64,000 bases of DNA, taken from assembly GCA_016801885.1 (NCBI GenBank), contig CM028897.1:1123001-1187000 (forward strand), read 5' to 3'. Of the stretch, positions 1 through 11,196 are shown one piece after another (within the stretch, counting starts at the first letter, position 1; each line of letters begins with the position of its first letter). The stretch is from Toxotes chatareus. Taxonomy: Eukaryota; Chordata; Actinopteri; Toxotidae. Under the pieces are notes generated by a model. It saw only the letters and a program-made list of their open reading frames with translations. It had not been told where the DNA came from and searched no databases. The translations under genes and the position numbers were made by a program.

Positions 1-1109
1 CACGTCCTCTGACAGGTTCAACTTAACTATGTTCATGCCTAAATAAAACACATGCAGCTTCACTGAAAATGAAAGGATGATTAAAAAAAAAGAAGGTTTA
101 TGAAACAGGGCTGTTTCAGCCATACTGGTGCTGTAACTGCTGAATTGTACTTTACACTGACACAGGTGTTGATAATATTTGATCCACCCCATTTCTATGG
201 AGGAGGGTAAGATGAATAACAGACACCGCTCTGTATAAGGCAATACAGTTCAGCAGCACCACAAACTACATCCTCCAAAATGACCAAACAGTTGAATCAA
301 CACAAAGTGAACCCTGAAACCTTGATGACGGATGACGGTTTATTACAGGACAGCTGTATCAGAGTGCATTAGTTTTAACTACAGCAGGAGTTAATGTAGC
401 TGCTGTCTTCCTTGGTGCTTTGCAAGTGCAGCTCTATAAATGAAGGCTGTGTATTAGAGTAAACACACACGTACAGGCTACATATACCAACATTTGTTCA
501 GTGCAGCTTAAACAGTTCTTCATTGTACACCCATATTTTACACCCTTCATTTAAGACTGGAAGCATTTAGAGTCCAGGATCTCGTCTCTGGACATAAAGA
601 AAGTCAGACTTGTGAGGACAGAGACTGGATTATTGCTTTTTGTCTCTGTGTCAAAGACAGAAAGGACAAGTCATGATTTATTGCTGTAACAGAGTAGTGA
701 AGTGGGCTGGAGGTTACTGCCCTTCAAAGTCAATCTACATTTTAAAGTTTCCTTTAAACCAAAAAACCAATGTTCCTGTGAACAGAAACACAGGAGTCTC
801 CTGGATAATCAGCTCATCATCTATAATCATGTTCACCTTCCTCAGTTTGTCTCCTTTACTTCAAACAGCTGTGTCCCATTTACACACATCCTTCAATCGA
901 ATCAGGTTTTGAATCTGTAGTGAGTTCACACTGGAGAAATGTCTAAATTCAAAGCTCCAACAGGATTTCAGGAAACTAGAAGGAAAATATACACTGAAGG
1001 ACTAACTTCACGACTCTGCTGCTCGCGCTCAACTATGGAAGCAGAATCAAATCACAGATTAGTTAATGCAGCTTTGCAAATCACAATGTACAGATAAAGT
1101 TGGAGGTGT
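1..1109. other. 3' flank of first protease gene
   Basis: No convincing coding exon is present; the short open frames here have no family resemblance. From about 475 onward the sequence is shared, with gaps, with 12568-13178, so it is the downstream end of the block duplicated with the protease genes. The part nearest 1109 is probably 3' UTR of the minus-strand gene. Reverse-complement AATAAA motifs occur near 340 and 673, but none can be chosen as the used signal. Confidence 0.6.
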
Positions 1110-4100
1110 CTATAAGAAGAGCTGGAGACACACAGAGAGGACGAGGAGATGGAAGAGGAAGAAGAAGGGGGGAGGGTGAGTGAGAGCGACCCCGCTGGTG
1201 GTCAGGGGGGTGGCTGGAGATAACAACGTGCCCAGTGTCTGAATCAAGAAGCCAACGAAGCGGCTCAGTTTGGTGAAGACCTTCACTGTACTTGCTCGTG
1301 TTTGACTGGTGGAGTTGGTGTCAGCTGATAACACCGCCGCCTGGAACCAAGAGCCGTCCTGCTTACACATCAGCGGGCCACCAGAGTCACCCTGGACAAA
1401 CAGGAAACACAGAAATGTCCAGAAGTCCAACATGCTGAGGGTTTTGTATCAACCTCATTCTGATCATGAAGTCGACATTCAGTTTTTTAAAATGACAGAA
1501 AATAACTTTTTTTTTTTTTTTTCTCTAAAAGTGTTATACAGATACTTTCTTAGTCCTTAAAAACTGTTTGTTTTCTGAAATGAAACTTTCTTGCTGAGTA
1601 TTGAATGAGAGGTTTGATAGCACTCGTGTGTGTACGGTAAATATGAAGCTGCAGCCAGGAGACTGTTAGCTTAGCTTAGCACAGGGACTAGAAACAGTTG
1701 GTAACAGCTAGCCTGGCTCTGTCCAAGGCCCCAGCTACCACAAAAATAAATAAATAAAAAGAGAAGGATATAAGGAGGGAATCAGGAGGCTTTCAGGTGG
1801 TGGTAGTTGGATTTTGTCACCTTTGGACACAGCCAGGCCGGCTGTTCCCCTCTGTACTGTGGCGCAGCAAGTAAAGACAACATTAAATATAACAATAATA
1901 ATCTGATTATTAACCTGCTCCAGGGTAAAATCCTCTGTACAAATGCTCTCAGCTGTCGATGCGTTCCCACAGTCTAACACCGTGGTCCGGAACTCCTGCA
2001 GAACTCCTTCCTCTAAAGTTGGAAAAAAGGAAAACGGTGAGAAGAGGAACCTGAGTCGTACCCAGACTGCCACGTCTCCTGTGTGACTTTACTCTGTTTA
2101 ATCTAAAGAGGTGAAACGATGCAGAGCGTTAGAGTTTCTGTGTCAAACTGTGTGTGATGAACTCACCCCCTCCTCGGCCGGCGCTCCAGCCGGCAGCCCA
2201 GCACGTGGTGCCCACGCTGAAGGTTCGTCCCGTGTCCAGGCAGATGGGCTGGATGTAGCTGGTCAGGGTGGGGGAGCTTGCCAGATGCAGCACTGCCACA
2301 TTGGACCCAGTGAGGTTGCTCAGAGTGATATTTCTCACATTCAGTGTCACCTCAAAGGGATTTGATCCATTTTGTTTCAAACGGCCCAACACGACGGTCC
2401 ATTCAGACGGCGTGGGTGAACTGAGGGAGAAATGAAATGAAAGACATTAAGACTGAGGAGAAGCCAAACTGAAAACGTCTCTTACAGATTCAGCTTCGAA
2501 GACTTCGGCTCAAAGAACAGGGCCATCGAACATTATGGCGTCCATGGCACCGCTCCATGTGTCTCACCTTGAGAAGCAGTTGGCGCTGCTCAGCACAGAG
2601 TTCATGGAAACCAGAGTCCCACCACACACATGACTTCCATTCTTCTGTAGGCTCGCCATCCACGGCCACACACCAGCCGTCGCCACTGAGCTTGCATTCA
2701 GGATGCGTGAATTCAGCGGGGCTTGGCCACAGACCACCGCTGGAGAGAAAAGCAACAGATGGACACGTTTTTTTTTTCATGCAAAACCTTGAAAACGTTT
2801 TTGAAAAGTTTTTAAAAAAATCAGACTTTGTTAAAACTCAGAGATATATTTTAAATTGTTTTTTTTTTTTTTTTTTTTACAAAATCATATAATCATCTGT
2901 GTGAGTTCACTAAGTCTGGACAGGCACTCACGTCTGGGTGTGGATGCTGGGGCCGTGGTTGTAGAGGAGTTGGCTGACGGGTTGGCTGTAGAGGGGGTGG
3001 TTGTGAGCGACGGCAGGCCTGGACAGCTGACACTCAGGTCTCCATCAGTCCCATTGGACCGGAAGCTGATGAAGCCCGGCTGGTTGCTGTTGATATGGCT
3101 GCTGATCCAGGACTGGTACTGGGACACTCGGGTATACACTCCTGGGAAATTAGGCTTACCACATTCACTTCCAGAACTCACGATTCCCGCCTGGATCCAG
3201 CGACCACCCTGCTTGCGCACCAGCGGACCGCCTGAGTCCCCCTGTGAGGAAAGAATCGTTTAGGAGACAGAATCTTTGCAGGAGCTCAAATCTGACAAAC
3301 GGAGGCGGTAAAATGATCACCTGACAGGTGTCCTTCCCTCCAGCTCGTAACCCGGCACACATCATGTTGTCAGTGATTGCGCCCACTCCATAGTCACAGT
3401 TACACTTTCTGTTCCCCACAACTGGCACCTCCACCTCCCTGAGGGTGAGTGGGGGAGGAGGGAGCACTAAAGACACACAATACACGCAGTGAAATAACCT
3501 TTAAAAGTAGTTCCACACAAAATGGACTGTTGATACTGAGACTGAAATGACATGCAGCTGTCTCAGTGATGTTTCAGATGTTTACTGATGAAGGTTAAAG
3601 ACAGAGACACATTTTTTCGTTCATGTATCTGAGAAAACACAGCTGTTCTGTTTTCTCTGAAAACCCATGTAATCCAGATGCTTTTTAACCCACCTCCAAA
3701 CTCAATGGTGCCCCAGCCGGTGACCCAGGTGTCCGTGCCGTTGTAGAAGGTGCTGCCGGAGGCTGCCAGGCAGACGGGCAGGACGAAGTTGGTGAAATTC
3801 ACAGGTGAGGAGAGCTTCAGGAGGGCGATGTCATTGTCACCAGTCCGGGCAATGTATTTGGGATGAATGATGATCTGTGTTACCGCCCGAGCCTGCTCAT
3901 TGGCGGTTAACACTGAAATACTCTGGGTACCCAGAAACACAACCAGACCAGTTGTGACGTTGCTGAGGTAATGAGAGAGAAACAAAACAGTGCAAATGAA
4001 AACTGTTGGTCTCTGGTCAAGAGGACGTCTGCAAACACTTGAAGACCTTATCTATAGTTTGTGTGGAGTTTGATAGATAGATAATTAATATTATTAATTC

Positions 4101-7100
4101 TTTCAACTTTTTATATTTATGTGCCCAATAAATGTTTTGGTTCCCTCAGTTTAATAAGTGCTGCTTTCAGCCTGTCACTGAGAGCAGTAGCTCCCAAACC
4201 TTCATAACTAAGCTCTGTCTGTTCGTCACCTGTATTTACAGGTTGAAAATAAATCAAAGAAATAAGCCATGTTATCAGTTCAAGCAAAGCTTTTCTCCTG
4301 TAAAGCTCGTAGACTGCTGACTCTGGATGACTCCACATGTGATACTTCTTTCACTTCACTCCTTTACAAGTAAAAGTCCTGCATGAAAACACCTACTTAC
4401 TTACATACTGAGTACAGTACATGTTGCTTTGTGCTCACCTGCGCACACAGTGAGCAGCGGTCAGCACCCACTCATCGTTAATGAGGGATCCTCCACAGAG
4501 GAACACCCCAAATCTGTAGAGCCCGGCCTGCCAGGGCCAGCTGCCCGTTGGAGCCTCCTGTCCTCCAACGATCCTGGTGTTGAGCGGAGGCAGACCACAG
4601 ACTGAAGGGAGACACAAGATAAAAACAAGCTGTGTGACGATCATGGTCCTGTGATTTAAAATCTCAGCGAAACAAACTCCTGAAACTACAGTTCTGTTTG
4701 CTGGGATTTGTTGTGCTCAGCATGTGATGTGCTTGTTAATTAAACAGAAAGACTTGAACAAACCAAAGCACATATGGGATATTTTCAAATTGATGGAATA
4801 GCGCAGTCAAAAGAACTTTGTTTTGAATGTTTCACTCTGTGGCCACTACTACAAGGTGAAATGGAATAAACCAGAACAGTGTGATATGAGTGTTTTACAG
4901 TGTGGGAAAATAAAAACTTTAAAATCACTCACTTTCTGCTGCAGGTGCTGGAGGGAGGGTTAGAGGGGGTATCAGGATGGGACAGGCGAGGATGAGGTCG
5001 CTGTTAACCCCAGGGGAGATGTAGGTGACGAAGCCCGGCTGGTTGCTGCTGATATGACTGCTGATCCAGCTCTGATACTGGGACACTCTGGTGTAGACTG
5101 TTGGGAAATTCGACTGGGCACAACCTATTCCAAAACTCACGATTCCTGCCTGGATCCAGGTCCCGTTCTGCTTGCTCACCAGCGGACCGCCACCATCGCC
5201 CTGTGAGGAAACAACCGTTTAGGAGACAGAATCTTTGCAGGAGGTCAAATCTGACAAAAACACAAATATAAAAATAATCACATGGCAGGGCCCCTCCCTC
5301 CAGCTCGCAACCCGGTACACATCATGTTGTCTGTGATTAAGCCCACTCCATAGTCGCAGCTACACTGTCCGTTCCCCACGACTGGCACCTCCACCTCTGT
5401 TAGGTTTTGTGGGGAAGGAAGAGGCACTAAGGAGACACACATGCAGTTTAATCAGCAACTTTAACACAAAGTACAGGAACCTGCTATCACTCTGTAAAGC
5501 TGCTGTGGTTAAACCTAAGAACACACTGATCCAGGGTCAGAATCAACCAGTCTGGAATCTTCTGTTCTGTTCAAAGTACTGGAATCAGCCCACGTGGCTC
5601 ACCTGTCAGTCCACTGAAGCGACTCTTATTCAGTGGTAAATGATCGTCTGTGTATTTATTTATACTTTTCCAACAAATCATGACATGAAGTGCAGACGGT
5701 GCTTCCTCATGTGGAAGCAGCAGGTGTGACTGCAGAGACATTGTGGTCACGATCTCTCTGAAAATAAATGTAATCCAGTAACTACCTCCTAATGCGATGT
5801 CTCCCCAGCCGGTGACCCAGGTGCTAGTGCCGTTGTGGAAGGTGCTGCCGGAGGCTGCCAGGCAGACGGGCAGGATGAAGTTGGTGAAATTCACAGGTGA
5901 GGAGAGCCTCAGGAGGGAGAGGTCGTTGTTACCAGTACTGGGGTTGTAGCTGGGATGATTGATGACAACCGTCACGGTCCGATTCACCTCATTGGGGTTG
6001 GATCCCTCTTGACTCTGGCGCCCAAGGTACACAACCAGATTGTTTGTGCCGGCGCTGAGGTAACGAGAAGAGGCAGAGAACAGTGCCAAGGCGTGAAAAG
6101 CAGGACTGTGGTCACGAGCAGCTGTGCAAACATTCAAAGAGCAGATCTGATCTAGTTTGAATGGAGTTTATCAGAAATGATCCAGAACCCCTCACTGTTT
6201 GTGTAATTTACTGTGTTGTAGATTTGATTTTAAATGGATAAAGTTGACAAAGTGAAAACATGTTTTTAGAAATGTTCAGATTTGTAGAAGTTCAGCTCCT
6301 TTGCCAGTGGCCACAGTTCCCCGCCTTCTCTCAGGCTTCAACCCGTTTTTAAATCCAAGGATTTTCACCAGCACTGTGAATGTTAAACATGTTCAGTAAA
6401 CACACCAAGGAGTATAACTGTTTGTCAAACTGATTGTGAACTCACATTAAGCAGCTGGTAGCAGTCAGCACCCATTCATTGTTAATGAGGGATCCTCCAC
6501 AGATGTGAACCCCAGATCTGTGCAGACTGGCCTGCCAGGGCCAGTTACCTGGAGGGGCCTCCGCTCCTCCCACAATCCTGGTGTTCAACAGAGGCCGACC
6601 GCACACTGAAGAGAGGCAGACGATAAAAACACAGTGAGAAGAAACCACAGACCAACCAGCAACACGAAGTGACCAACATTTCACGCTTTCAATATCACAA
6701 CTGACGAGACGGAGAGGAAATGAAGAAGTACGCATAGAAACTCTGACTTACCACCCAGCTGTGCGTGAGACTCTGAAAACAGAAGACAAAGAGAAAACAA
6801 ACTGAATTCACTGATCTGTCTTGTACCAGCATGCGATGTCCTGTGTTCATGGGAGGAATTTTGCAATTGTGAAAAGGTTTTCAGAAAACCTGCAGCCTCT
6901 TCAGAGAACTGATAAGATCAGATAAGAAATAGTTTGGTAAGTGTGAGACGGCGAGTGAAAAACAACGCTGTGATGGCGAAGGAGACGGAGCTGAGCTGAA
7001 AGTCGGACACGAAAACAGCGAGCTGACACTGCAAAGCTCCACAAAACTGAGAGGAGCTGCAGACTGAGCTGTAGGTTTATCTACCACAGACACATGAACA

Positions 7101-7577
7101 TCGTTCTAACACTGTCATTTCAGACACAAAGGAGGCTTCGCACACAAACTACATCCTCCAAAACAACCATTGCCTCAGTGAACATTATAACCTGCATGAA
7201 GGAGGGTTTAAAACACCAAAACTCTAAAAATGAAAATTCAGTGATTTTACTTTTCTGACTCCTGATGAAAGTCACTAAATTCCTCATGAATAAATCCCTT
7301 AGAAACACGATGCTCTGTGAGACTGTCTGCGTTAATAAACACAGAATTACCAGGACCGATGGTTCAATTTAATAATTTGATCCCTTTCATTCATTTTCTT
7401 TCCACTTAATTAAAAGATGCTTAATTATATTTGTACCATCCTCAGTGTTTGTCCTCTCACACAGCAGTTAGTAGATCTGACGTGTGATTGGTTCAGGTGT
7501 GCACGGTGAGGAGGGTCCTTACCTGGTGTCAGGAGAGTCAGCAGAGTCAGCACACCGATCACTCTGTACAGAGCCAT
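1110..7577 (-). CDS. Polyserase-like multi-domain trypsin-family serine protease (copy 1)
   Basis: Secreted or surface serine protease of the PRSS36 (polyserase-2)/testisin-like group. Exons, 5' to 3': 7523-7577 (signal peptide, MALYRVIGVLTLLTLLTPG), 6752-6772, then four exons per protease domain. Domain 1: 6446-6605, 5786-6054, 5282-5426, 4933-5200. Domain 2: 4439-4601, 3694-3962, 3321-3466, 2932-3241. Domain 3: 2568-2739, 2167-2420, 1915-2012, 1110-1391. Domain 2 has RIVGG, LTAAHC, DNDIALL and KDTCQGDSGGP, so its triad and the Asp189 trypsin pocket are intact. Domain 1 is decayed (separate entry). Domain 3 has NC for HC, N for the catalytic Asp, and keeps GDSGGP. The protein ends in a roughly 20-residue hydrophobic tail, suggesting a GPI signal or membrane anchor. 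Omitting the four domain-1 exons gives 1770 nt, in frame, for 589 aa; including them breaks frame. Family assignment is firm; exact orthology (PRSS36, or PRSS21/33-like) is not. Confidence 0.8.
1640..1740 (+). mobile_element. Short interspersed repeat fragment in last intron of copy 1
   Basis: The stretch containing GTTAGCTTAGCTTAGCA and CAGCTAGCCTGGCTCTGTCC matches, from memory, a SINE/MITE-like sequence scattered through many teleost genomes. It lies in the intron 1392-1914. The corresponding intron of copy 2 (13503-13748, about 246 nt) lacks it and is about half as long. It therefore probably arrived after the duplication. Ends are not defined. Confidence 0.5.
4933..6605 (-). pseudogene. 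Decayed first protease domain cassette of copy 1
   Basis: Four exons (6446-6605, 5786-6054, 5282-5426, 4933-5200) encode a recognisable trypsin domain starting CGRPLLNTRIVGG. The His motif reads LTATSC, so the catalytic His is Ser. The Ser motif reads GDGGGP, so the catalytic Ser is Gly. The Asp region GNNDLSLL is intact. The third exon is 145 nt, where its two counterparts are 146 nt (3321-3466 and 15397-15542). One base is missing in the GGAGGGA-GG stretch just before the donor, where Asp189 would lie. Splicing through all four exons shifts frame and meets a stop soon after. Because the flanking introns share phase, exon 2 can join directly to domain 2 in frame. Substitutions are seen directly; that the cassette is skipped in mature mRNA is inference. 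Confidence 0.72.
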
Positions 7578-7620
7578 AAGTGAAAGTGCATGAAATCACA
7601 TCTGCTCACATATAAATAGC
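7578..7620 (-). promoter_or_regulatory. Proximal promoter/5' UTR of protease copy 1 with TATA-like box
   Basis: Reading the minus strand, TATTTATA (plus 7611-7618, tataaata) lies about 35 nt upstream of the start codon at 7577. Copy 2 has a similar A/T box at an equivalent distance. The 5' UTR must be very short if this box is used. Confidence 0.4.
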
Positions 7621-8082
7621 TTCTTCTCTCCTCCCTTGAGAACAAACACACCTCTCTGCACCAAAACTACCTGTTCAACAACACGCCCAACAATTTACCA
7701 CAAATTACATGTTTTGTTTTACATCTGCGTCTACATGGTTTCATTTACACGGACTGAGCTCTGTATTAGCAGCACCTGTACTGTTTAATACTGTGTCCGA
7801 AAATCTACCTTTGCAAAGCTCATAACATTCAGGTTTTTGTTGGCATTGTCATCATAATCATATGTTTATTATTGAGCTCATAGTTAAAGTTGGTGTTGTA
7901 CAGAACTACATTATATTCAGAGGTGTTCCGAATATTCTGACCCCTCATGTAACCTTTGGCCCACTGGACAGAATGTGCTGACCAGCAGGTTGTCTCCACG
8001 ATCCAGTGCAGACAGTATGGTGCACTGTAAAATAGGTTTTATGTTTCAGAGTAAGAATCCAATCCAGATTTTTAATTGTTGA

Positions 8083-8102
8083 GATGATGATGATGATGAT
8101 GA
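8083..8102. repeat. (GAT)n microsatellite
   Basis: About seven GAT units, followed by degenerate GATGCTGATGCTC. Confidence 0.85.
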
Positions 8103-8329
8103 TGCTGATGCTCAACATGAGGTTTGTAGGACAACCTGCTGTCTAACCATATTGCTAAGTGTTTATATCACTGTTGTCTTTGTCAGATCTCCACCTGCAT
8201 GAACAGGATTAGGAACATAAGTGTTTCCTGTTCATTTGAAAATCACACATTTTGGCTTTTTGGACTTTAAAACACCTTTTCCATTGAAAGCCTCCTGTAA
8301 ACAGGAAAAGGCCTGGTTGGTTTACAAGC

Positions 8330-8545
8330 CTTTAGAAGATGGTATCATCAGCATAAAAATGTACGTCACAGCATTGTGTTGAAACACAGGTATTATTCAT
8401 GTACAGAGAAAAGAGCAATCGGCCTAATCTGACCCCTGATCAACCTTTATCAGAAACCTGGGGATTTCATTTCAAACCACTGACAACAACATTCACCTGC
8501 TGCAGAGAGATATGACCTGAACCAGTTGTCACCACTCGTGACCTT
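8330..8545 (+). mobile_element. Possible degraded LINE 3' fragment
   Basis: The run from 'gatggtatcatcagcataaa' through 'cctgatcaacc' and 'cctgaaccagttg' resembles, from memory, the 3' portion of a common teleost LINE family, which encodes a coordinate stretch around 'dispensed in camera view, products not perfect'. No intact reading frame remains. Weak call; family not determined. Confidence 0.25.
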
Positions 8546-8860
8546 AACAACAGGCTTCCTCACTTTTACTGCTGATGCTGAAGATGATTGTCAATAGTTC
8601 AGCTGCATGAGAATTAGAAACAAGATTAAGAATCAAGCTCAGAAATGACTGATAGGTATTTTCCAGCCATTAACACGGAAGTTTCACAAGGAAACAGGTT
8701 TTATTTTCTGTGATTCATCATTAAGTTATTAAGGATATGTGCAAAACAACAAAGTTCCATTGTCCCACAGCTGACATTCTTCAAAAGGCTCAGATTTCCT
8801 TGTGGGTCCTGTGATCTTTATTTTCATTTTATAACATACAGGATAAAGTACGACCTGCTG

Positions 8861-8882
8861 ATAAATAAATAAATAAATAAAT
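8861..8882. repeat. (AAAT)n microsatellite
   Basis: Perfect tetranucleotide run of about five units. Confidence 0.85.
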
Positions 8883-10474
8883 GGAAAACTTAAAAAGATC
8901 CACCGATACAAGATACACAATAAATATCATTTTCAAATGTCCATAAAAACACTTTATAAACGCTGGATTTACCCCTGTGATGCACAAAATCACACCAGTG
9001 TGATGATTTCTAATTGTGCCTTATTAGTCTAACATGTTGCATGTAACATGTTGCAGTGGTTATAACATGTGCATTAAAACAATCTTGTTTTAATTCATCA
9101 GTGGTTTCTGTTGGAACAATTTTTAACTTGCATGTAAAAAGGGGAAATCACACCCTGCATCAAAAACAAGGCAAAATCCCCTTCACTATTACAGTCAATC
9201 ATGTCTGGTTGTTCCAACAATCAGTTTCACTGAGGGTGGACTGAATACGGGTAGGATTGCAGAAGTGAACAGGTATGCAGAAGTGCAAAGTGATTTTAGT
9301 AAGTATCACTGAACTCCAGGAAATTACTTCACAAAAAACAGAACTGGATAAACCAGCGTGACGAGTAAAATAAAAGAGCCGCACATTTTCTGGAGCACTG
9401 TATGTCCCGAGTTATTAAACAATTAATATCACAGACACACAAAAGAAAACAAATGCAACAACAAAATCACACAAAGCCTGATAAAACATAAACAACATGA
9501 TAAATAACATTTTAAAAATGATTTTCTTTTTTTTAGAACTCTATATCAGTTCCAAAGTATTAGTATTAGTATTTTATTTAGTATTTTTATTTACAGTTTC
9601 AGCTGACCTGTTCTCAGACTGAGCATCAACCAGCACAATTTACACTTTTATATTTCTGTGATCTGGTTCAGCTGGTTTGAATCTGTCAGGAATCACAAAC
9701 AGGACGAAGCAGCTGCATGTTTTCTGAAGTTCAAATACATAACTGTTTACATTCAGGGGTGGAGCAAACAAGAAACGATTACCTGATATTTTTTAGTACA
9801 GATGAAGAGCTGCATGTGTTACTTTTACTTTATGTGTTGTTGTTGTTTGGACTGCACTGTGTGGGAAACTCAAGGGGGCCGATGACTCTTTTTGTTTGAT
9901 TAGCTAATAAGTAAATTGAAAACTTTCCCTTTCCTAACCTGCGCTATAACACAGCACAGACTCTGGACCCCACCGACTGTCACACTGGGAATGTGTTAGC
10001 CATGATGGGATCAGGAAGTCTAACTATCACTCCATGTTAAATATTTATGATCTTACAGTCTCCGACTCTCCTCCGACCGCCCTGCTCCGTCGCATCAGAA
10101 GGAATCAGCTGAGGTGGTTTGGGCATCTGATCAGGATACGGAGGTCTGACCAGCCTGCAGCACAAACCAGAAATGAAAAGGAATTTCAGAGGTGGTGAAA
10201 TTAGCAGCTTTTTCAGCAGGACAGTGCTGACGACTGTCGGCAATGAGCATGTGCACGCGGTCACAACCTGACAAACTGTAAAATCCTAAGAGACTCCAGC
10301 TCAGATAAAGTGGTAGAACTCACAAAGCAGCAGATTGCACTCTGAGAAAACGTTGCCCCATGTGTGATGGCCATCACCTAGGTACATGAAAAGATGTGAA
10401 TCACGGAAATCAAACTTTCTGACTTCCCTCCTCTGTCTGTGGCACTCAGCTCCAAGCCCATTGGTTCATACTGA

Positions 10475-10560
10475 AGATGCATTTGTTGGGGACTATTTTC
10501 TTCAGTGGATGAATCCATATTTGGATGTATGGTGAGTATTTCTTCAGGTGTGTGTGTAGG
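10475..10560 (+). mobile_element. Short interspersed repeat fragment
   Basis: Shares 'gcatttgttggggactattt' and the following '..ggatgaatccatatttg' with the 160-nt insertion at 14360-14519. Two occurrences in one window, one of them inserted into a known empty site, indicate an interspersed element. Confidence 0.55.
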
Positions 10561-11123
10561 AGGATCAATTCATTGCTGGTTTTGGTCTTTATTCATGGAA
10601 TTTGAATCACCAGACTTTAACGTTAGAAAGTGTAGCACATGTGTATGTGCTGTTATTTTATACCTTCTGGTTTTTGATTGGTTTCTTTCATTGTGAGATG
10701 TTTTAAAAACAGATTCCTCAGTTTGAATTCATCTTCGATTTCTTTGGCCACTTATGCTTCATCTTTTTCGGTTCTGATGAACACAGATCCTGATGTTGAT
10801 CGTGCAGAAGACTAACTCTCAAAAGTTACTGCTCACACCTGCAGGATGATAAAAAGGTGACACCAGGGTTGTGTGTTACACTGACACAGGTTTGGTCCAC
10901 TCCTATTTCTATCGATGATGAATAAACAATTTAACCACAAACTGAAAACTGAAACCTTCATGAAGGAGAGTTTATTACAGGACAGCTGAATAAGGCTATT
11001 TGTTTTGTCTACAGAAAGTGTTCCTAATAAACTGAAAAAGTGGCTGTATGTAGCTGCATTCATTTCTTGCTGCCTTGGAAATGCAGCTATATAAACATGG
11101 ACTATGTATCCCAGTATACATGT

Positions 11124-11136
11124 CACACACACACAC

Positions 11137-11194
<58 letters not shown>
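11124..11194. repeat. Compound (CA)n(GT)n(AT)n microsatellite with inverted arms
   Basis: CA run 11124-11136, then GT run 11137-11160, then AT run 11161-11194. The CA and GT blocks are reverse complements meeting at ACGT, so the junction is a perfect inverted repeat, and the AT tract is itself palindromic. Confidence 0.9.

Positions 11195-11196
<2 letters not shown>

Larger units (their letters stand above)
475..7620. repeat. Duplicated block, first copy
   Basis: This block pairs with about 12568-18925 in the same orientation. Shared parts include 475-715 with 12568-12812, about 990-1395 with 13060-13506, 1905-2760 with 13740-14755, and protease exons and intron 1 further 5'. The 3' third (final domain) is nearly identical between copies, while the 5' domains are clearly more diverged. 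The first copy has one additional protease domain. Boundaries are approximate and were read by eye. Confidence 0.7.
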
